NCBI GenBank assembly: GCA_003694775.1
Contig: RFJV01000178.1
Coordinates: 1 to 7,886, forward strand
Reading direction: 5' to 3'
DNA length: 7,886 nucleotides
Source of the DNA: Chloroflexota bacterium
GTDB lineage: Bacteria; Chloroflexota; Anaerolineae; 4572-78; J111
Of the stretch, positions 4,961-7,886 are shown in pieces. The notes under the pieces are model-generated. The model had not been told where the DNA came from, ran no database searches, and saw nothing but the letters and a program-made list of their open reading frames with translations. A program made the position numbers and the translations under genes. How positions within the stretch are numbered: position 1 is the first letter of the stretch; each line of letters begins with the position of its first letter.

Positions 4961-6127
4961 ATGCCCTACCCTAAACAGGTTCCCGCCGTAGAAAAAGTTC
5001 TGCGGCTGTTGGAGGTGCTGGCCGCGGCCCCCGACGGTCTGACCGCCGGCGAGCTGGAGCAAAGCCTGCAGATTTCCCGAAGCAGTCTGTTTGCCCTGCT
5101 CAACACCCTCAAAGCCCGGCAGTACATTGAGCAGACCGACAACCGCGGCCCGTACCGCATTGGACCGGCCCTGTACGCCCTTGCCCCGGCCCACCTGCGC
5201 GAGCTGGACGCCCTCATCGAGGCTTTTCACAGCACCCCCGACCTGGACTCCATCCCGGAGACGCTGGCCCTCACCCGCCTGGACGGCGACGAAACCGTGG
5301 TCGTGGCCCGGCAGGACAGCCCCCGCCCGGTGCGGGTCGTGCTGGAGCTGGGCCAGCGCCGGCCCGCCGCTTCTACCGCCGACGGGCTGGTTCTGCTGGC
5401 CGCACAGCCGCACAGCGCGCCGCCGGAACTACAGCCGGTGCTGGGTAAGGTGCGCCGCCGCGGCTACGCCCGCACCGCCGACGATGAAACCATCAACCTG
5501 GCCGTCCCGGTCTGCCCCGACGGCTACCACCCGGTCGCCGCTCTGCTGATGGCCGCGCCGGCCTTCCGGGGCCGTCCCGGACAGGCCGTTCTGCTCACCC
5601 TGCGCCAGATGGCCGGCCAGCTTTCCTACCGGCTGGGGGCCACGGTGTACCGTCCCTACGGCCACCCCCCCACCAAAACGGTCGAGCCGACCACCGAGCT
5701 GTCTCCGCCGGAACTGGAAGAATTTCTGCGCCGCAGTCACGGAGCCAGGCTGGCCTGTGTCCGTCCCGACGGCGCGCCCCACGTGGTGCCGCTGTGGTAC
5801 GAATGGGACGGTACGTACGTGTGGATTACCGCCTCTGCCGGAGCCAACTGGAAGAGCTACATCCGGCAAAACCCCTGGGTCTCCCTGACCATCGACGAGC
5901 CGTGGCCGCCCCTGCGCCGGGTCCTCATTGTGGGCCGGGCCGAGCCGGTGGCCGACGAGGCCGTGCCCGGCGGCATTGCCGGTCTGCGGGAGCGGCTGGA
6001 GGCCCGCTACCTGGGCCAGCGCCGGCTCCAAAACGAGACCGAAGAAGGGGCGGACTGGGAAGCATTCCGCATCGTACCCCAAAAAATCATCGGCCGGCGT
6101 GGCCTGGGAGGTGGTAAAAAGTCATGA
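4961..6127 (+). CDS. IclR-type regulator fused to a pyridoxamine-phosphate-oxidase-like split-barrel domain
   Basis: This 388-residue cytoplasmic protein has two recognisable parts. Residues about 6-70 match the IclR winged helix-turn-helix (AVEKVLRLLEVL, then LQISRSSLFALLNTLKARQY and YRIGPALY). Residues about 75-225 resemble an IclR effector domain (RRPAASTADGLVLLA, then VRRRGYARTADDETINLAVPV) but seem about 20 residues short between these motifs. A Pro/Thr-rich linker leads to residues about 247-382, a PNPOx/F420-type split barrel: LEEFLRRSHGARLACVRPDG, then PHVVPLWYEWDG, NPWVSLTIDEPWP, VLIVGRAEPV and a closing WEAFRIVPQKIIGRRG. Such barrels bind FMN, F420 or haem. The frame is continuous, so this is a true fusion. 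The ATG at 4961 has only a weak GTGGA upstream. The stop overlaps the ABC ATPase start as ATGA, implying control of the transporter genes. Ligand and any enzymatic activity are unknown. Confidence 0.85.
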   Translation: MPYPKQVPAVEKVLRLLEVLAAAPDGLTAGELEQSLQISRSSLFALLNTLKARQYIEQTDNRGPYRIGPALYALAPAHLRELDALIEAFHSTPDLDSIPETLALTRLDGDETVVVARQDSPRPVRVVLELGQRRPAASTADGLVLLAAQPHSAPPELQPVLGKVRRRGYARTADDETINLAVPVCPDGYHPVAALLMAAPAFRGRPGQAVLLTLRQMAGQLSYRLGATVYRPYGHPPTKTVEPTTELSPPELEEFLRRSHGARLACVRPDGAPHVVPLWYEWDGTYVWITASAGANWKSYIRQNPWVSLTIDEPWPPLRRVLIVGRAEPVADEAVPGGIAGLRERLEARYLGQRRLQNETEEGADWEAFRIVPQKIIGRRGLGGGKKS

Positions 6128-6894
6128 GCCATTCCCCGCTTGATGTCCGCCTGCGGCAGGTCAGCCATACCTTCAACGGGCGGGACCGCGGTGTGCCCGC
6201 GCTGGCCAATATCAGCCTGACCATCGACAGCGGTGAATTCGTGGCCCTGGTTGGTCCCAGCGGGTGCGGCAAGTCTACCCTTCTGCGGCTGGTGGCCGGT
6301 CTGCTGACCCCCAGCCGCGGGTACATCACCCTGGGCGGACAGCCGCCGGCGCAGGCGCGCCGGCATAAGGCCATCGGCTGGATGGCCCAGCAAGCCGCCC
6401 TGCTCCCCTGGCGAACGGTGCTGGAAAACGTCCGCCTGCCCCTGCAGGTCAACCGGCAGGTCAACCGGCCTCCGGCCAGCCCGGAACAACTGCTGGCGCT
6501 GGTCGACCTGGCCGATTTTGCCGATGCCTACCCTCATACCCTGTCCGGCGGGATGCAGCAGAGGGTGGCCCTGGCTCGACTGCTGGCAACCGGGGCCTCC
6601 CTGTGGCTGATGGATGAGCCGTTTGCCGCCCTGGATGAGCTGACCCGCGGCAATCTGGCCGATGAACTGCTGGTCATCTGGCAGAAGTTCCGGCCTACTG
6701 TGCTGTGGGTGACCCACCATCTTCAGGAGGCGGTGTACCTGGCCGACCGGCTGGTGATTCTTTCGGCCCGGCCTGGACAGGTGGCCGGGGAGCTAACTAT
6801 TGACCTGCCCCGGCCCCGCGACGATACTTCCGCCGATTTCCAGGCCCTGGTACGCCGGGCGCGGCAAATTCTGGGACGAGGACAGAATGGCTAA
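6124..6894 (+). CDS. ABC transporter ATPase, nitrate/sulfonate/thiamine-precursor class (SsuB/TauB/ThiZ-like)
   Basis: This 256-residue cytoplasmic ATPase powers the importer whose permease follows. All catalytic motifs are present: Walker A GPSGCGKST (44-52), Q-loop near Gln89 in the class-typical WMAQQAALLPWRTVLENV, signature LSGGMQQR (140-147), Walker B LWLMDEPF (160-167) with catalytic Glu165, D-loop ALD (169-171), and switch His198 in VTHH. The LLPW and LWVTHHLQEAVYLADR wording is typical of the SsuB/TauB/NrtD/ThiZ group, which import sulfonates, nitrate, pyrimidine precursors or riboflavin. Length is normal. The start ATG overlaps the upstream TGA, and GGAGGTGG lies about ten bases before it. 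A perfect 12 bp duplication puts QVNR twice in a row at 108-115. Substrate cannot be decided from the ATPase. Confidence 0.93.
   Translation: MSHSPLDVRLRQVSHTFNGRDRGVPALANISLTIDSGEFVALVGPSGCGKSTLLRLVAGLLTPSRGYITLGGQPPAQARRHKAIGWMAQQAALLPWRTVLENVRLPLQVNRQVNRPPASPEQLLALVDLADFADAYPHTLSGGMQQRVALARLLATGASLWLMDEPFAALDELTRGNLADELLVIWQKFRPTVLWVTHHLQEAVYLADRLVILSARPGQVAGELTIDLPRPRDDTSADFQALVRRARQILGRGQNG
6445..6468 (+). repeat. Perfect 12 bp tandem duplication inside the ATPase gene
   Basis: CAGGTCAACCGG occurs twice head to tail, encoding QVNRQVNR at residues 108-115, just after the Q-loop segment. Being identical at every base, it looks like a recent in-frame slippage event at a site likely to tolerate insertions. 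Confidence 0.8.
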
Positions 6895-7699
6895 CAAGCC
6901 GATAGTCAGCAAAAGAATCTTTGGCCTCCCGCAGAAGATAGCCACCTTCCGGCCCGGCGGAGAACGTATGACGACCGTACTCATTGTGGTGCTGGCGCTG
7001 CTGGCCTGGGAGGCCGGGGTGCGGCTGTCTGGCGCGCCGGTGTACCTTCTGCCGTCGCCGTCGGCTATTGGGGCGTGGTTGTGGCGCTACCCCTGGCCGC
7101 TGGCCCGCGCCGGCACGGTGACGCTGGTGGAGGCTCTGGCCGGGCTGGTCGCCGGGACGCTGGTGGGGCTGACCCTGGCCCTGGTGCTGAACTTCTGGAG
7201 CCGGCTGGAGCAGGGGGTGCTGTCGCTGGCCCTGCTCATCAAGGCCACGCCGATTATTGCCATTGCCCCCATTCTGACCATCTGGCTGGGGTTTGGCCCG
7301 GCCCCCAAAATTGTGGTCACGGCCCTGCTGACCTTTTTCCCGGTGCTGATTAACGCCCTGACCGGCTTCAGAGCGGCAGACCCGGCAATTCTGGATGTTA
7401 TGCGCTCGCTGGATGCCAGTCCGGGGGAGATTTTTGTGCACGTTCGCTGGCCTTCAGCGCGGCCCTACCTGTTCGCCGCGCTGAAGGTGGTAGGACCGCT
7501 GGCGATGATTGGCGCGGTAGTCGCCGAATGGGTGGGCGCGTCCAGCGGTCTGGGGCGGGAGATGTGGCTGGCCTACACCAACCTGAATATGCCCGCCCTT
7601 TTCGCGGCGGTATTTGTGCTAACTCTCCTCAGCACGATGGTCTACCAAGTCATCCTGTGGCTGGAACGAAAGTGGTCGTTTTGGAGAGTGGGCGATTAG
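6887..7699 (+). CDS. ABC transporter permease, SsuC/ThiX-like
   Basis: This 270-residue inner-membrane permease pairs with the ATPase encoded immediately upstream. It has about six hydrophobic segments (near residues 30-48, 78-102, 110-133, 142-160, 193-210 and 232-258). The family motif YLLPSPSAIGAWL follows the first segment. The ATPase-docking EAA-type loop is SLDASPGEIFVHVRWPSARP (about 174-193), with Asp176 where Gly is usual. The conserved IGAVVAEWVGASSGLG follows. The C-terminal AYTNLNMPALFAAVFVL is closest in style to thiamine-precursor/riboflavin-type permeases, as far as I can judge by memory. The ATG at 6887 overlaps the ATPase stop by 8 bp and has GAGGACAG just upstream. An upstream extension would lie inside the ATPase gene. 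A later ATG at 6968, with GGAG nearby, is a weaker alternative giving 243 residues. No binding-protein gene follows within the window. Confidence 0.9.
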   Translation: MANKPIVSKRIFGLPQKIATFRPGGERMTTVLIVVLALLAWEAGVRLSGAPVYLLPSPSAIGAWLWRYPWPLARAGTVTLVEALAGLVAGTLVGLTLALVLNFWSRLEQGVLSLALLIKATPIIAIAPILTIWLGFGPAPKIVVTALLTFFPVLINALTGFRAADPAILDVMRSLDASPGEIFVHVRWPSARPYLFAALKVVGPLAMIGAVVAEWVGASSGLGREMWLAYTNLNMPALFAAVFVLTLLSTMVYQVILWLERKWSFWRVGD

Positions 7700-7701
7700 G
7701 G

Positions 7702-7766
7702 GGTGGAGATTGGGAGATTAGGAGATTCATTCCACACCCCGTATCCCCTATCCCACATCCTCCACC
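7702..7766. repeat. G-rich tandem octamers inside an imperfect intergenic inverted repeat
   Basis: GGAGATT occurs three times at 8 bp spacing (7705-7711, 7713-7719, 7721-7727), followed by a C-rich half (7731-7766). GGTGGAG (7702-7708) and CTCCACC (7760-7766) form the outer arms. Only three units are present, so this is a minor intergenic repeat, possibly of a dispersed kind. No gene is seen in 7700-7886. Confidence 0.6.
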
Positions 7767-7802
7767 TTTATCAAAAAGTAACTATTCAGGTGCGGGCTGT
7801 TT

Positions 7803-7853
7803 CCCCTCACCCCACCCCGCCCGCCTTAACGGCGGGTGGGGTGGGGTGAGGGG
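7803..7853. terminator. Long GC-rich hairpin, probable terminator or dispersed palindromic repeat
   Basis: Arms 7803-7825 and 7831-7853 pair over 23 bp with a single G-U and a TTAAC loop. It lies about 100 bp after the permease stop and just before a new promoter, so ending the right operon is its likeliest role. No T-run follows, so it is not a classical intrinsic terminator. The repetitive CCCCACCCC make-up suggests a mobile or dispersed palindromic repeat. The right arm also has four G-runs (7834-7854) able to form a G-quadruplex on the plus strand. Confidence 0.65.
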
Positions 7854-7855
7854 GA

Positions 7856-7884
7856 TTGACGGCCGGAGTGCTGAACAGTATACA
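7856..7884 (+). promoter_or_regulatory. Candidate sigma70 promoter reading out of the window
   Basis: TTGACG (7856-7861) and TATACA (7879-7884) are separated by 17 bp, directly after the hairpin. They match 5 of 6 and 4 of 6 consensus bases. The gene it would drive starts beyond 7886, possibly the missing binding protein of the right operon, but that cannot be seen. Confidence 0.5.
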
Positions 7885-7886
7885 AG

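Noticed and set aside
4922..5413. Minus-strand open frame of 163 codons over the regulator start
   Set aside because: It is antisense to the clear IclR helix-turn-helix coding region and rich in Gly/Gln typical of shadow frames in GC-rich DNA.
5620..5710. Frameshift or assembly joint creating the IclR-split-barrel fusion
   Set aside because: The linker is in one continuous frame with normal codon use; no stop codon or alternative start with a ribosome binding site was seen at the domain border.
6800..6886. 29-residue N-terminal extension of the permease from an ATG at 6800
   Set aside because: It lies wholly inside the ATPase gene in another frame and has no permease-like sequence; ATG 6887 has a ribosome binding site and the usual operon overlap.
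7705..7727. Three GGAGATT units as a CRISPR or integration site
   Set aside because: The units are only 8 bp and three in number; no integrase, tRNA or target duplication is nearby.

Overview
The window carries two divergent transcription units separated by a 243 bp promoter region (4718-4960), and looks like a typical bacterial chromosome segment with high gene density. The likely host is a member of the Chloroflexota (Anaerolineae or Caldilineae type). The main hint is the solute-binding lipoprotein at 1530-3386, whose membrane-proximal stalk is built from tandem Val/Glu/Lys/Thr octapeptides, a style I associate with that phylum. The sigma70-type promoters with near-consensus boxes only show that the host is bacterial. 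The taxonomic call is an inference.

Left, minus strand (4775 down to 1): a LacI-family repressor (3662-4717) with a strong promoter; a 275 bp leader/control region (3387-3661) holding a cre-like LacI-type palindrome and a long structured leader; a family-5 extracellular solute-binding lipoprotein (1530-3386); an intercistronic stem-loop (1478-1519); a DppB-type permease (422-1414); and the N-terminal part of a DppC-type permease (425 to the window edge). 'Dipeptide/oligopeptide' type transporters that sit with a LacI repressor often import oligosaccharides, so a sugar (for example a beta-linked glucoside or mannoside) is a better guess than a peptide. The ATPases of this system are not in the window.

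Right, plus strand (4901 to 7853): a near-consensus promoter drives three translationally overlapping genes. These are an unusual regulator joining an IclR-type helix-turn-helix and a shortened IclR effector domain to a C-terminal pyridoxamine-phosphate-oxidase-like split barrel (4961-6127); an ABC ATPase of the nitrate/sulfonate/thiamine-precursor class (6124-6894); and its cognate SsuC/ThiX-like permease (6887-7699). A flavin-, F420- or B6-type ligand sensed by the split barrel, with import of a related vitamin or precursor by the ABC pair, is the most attractive hypothesis. No solute-binding protein gene is present before the window ends.

Right end (7700-7886): short G-rich tandem repeats, a 23 bp-stem hairpin that probably ends the right operon, and immediately after it a good promoter reading out of the window into an unseen gene. 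No RNA genes, CRISPR arrays or insertion sequences were seen.
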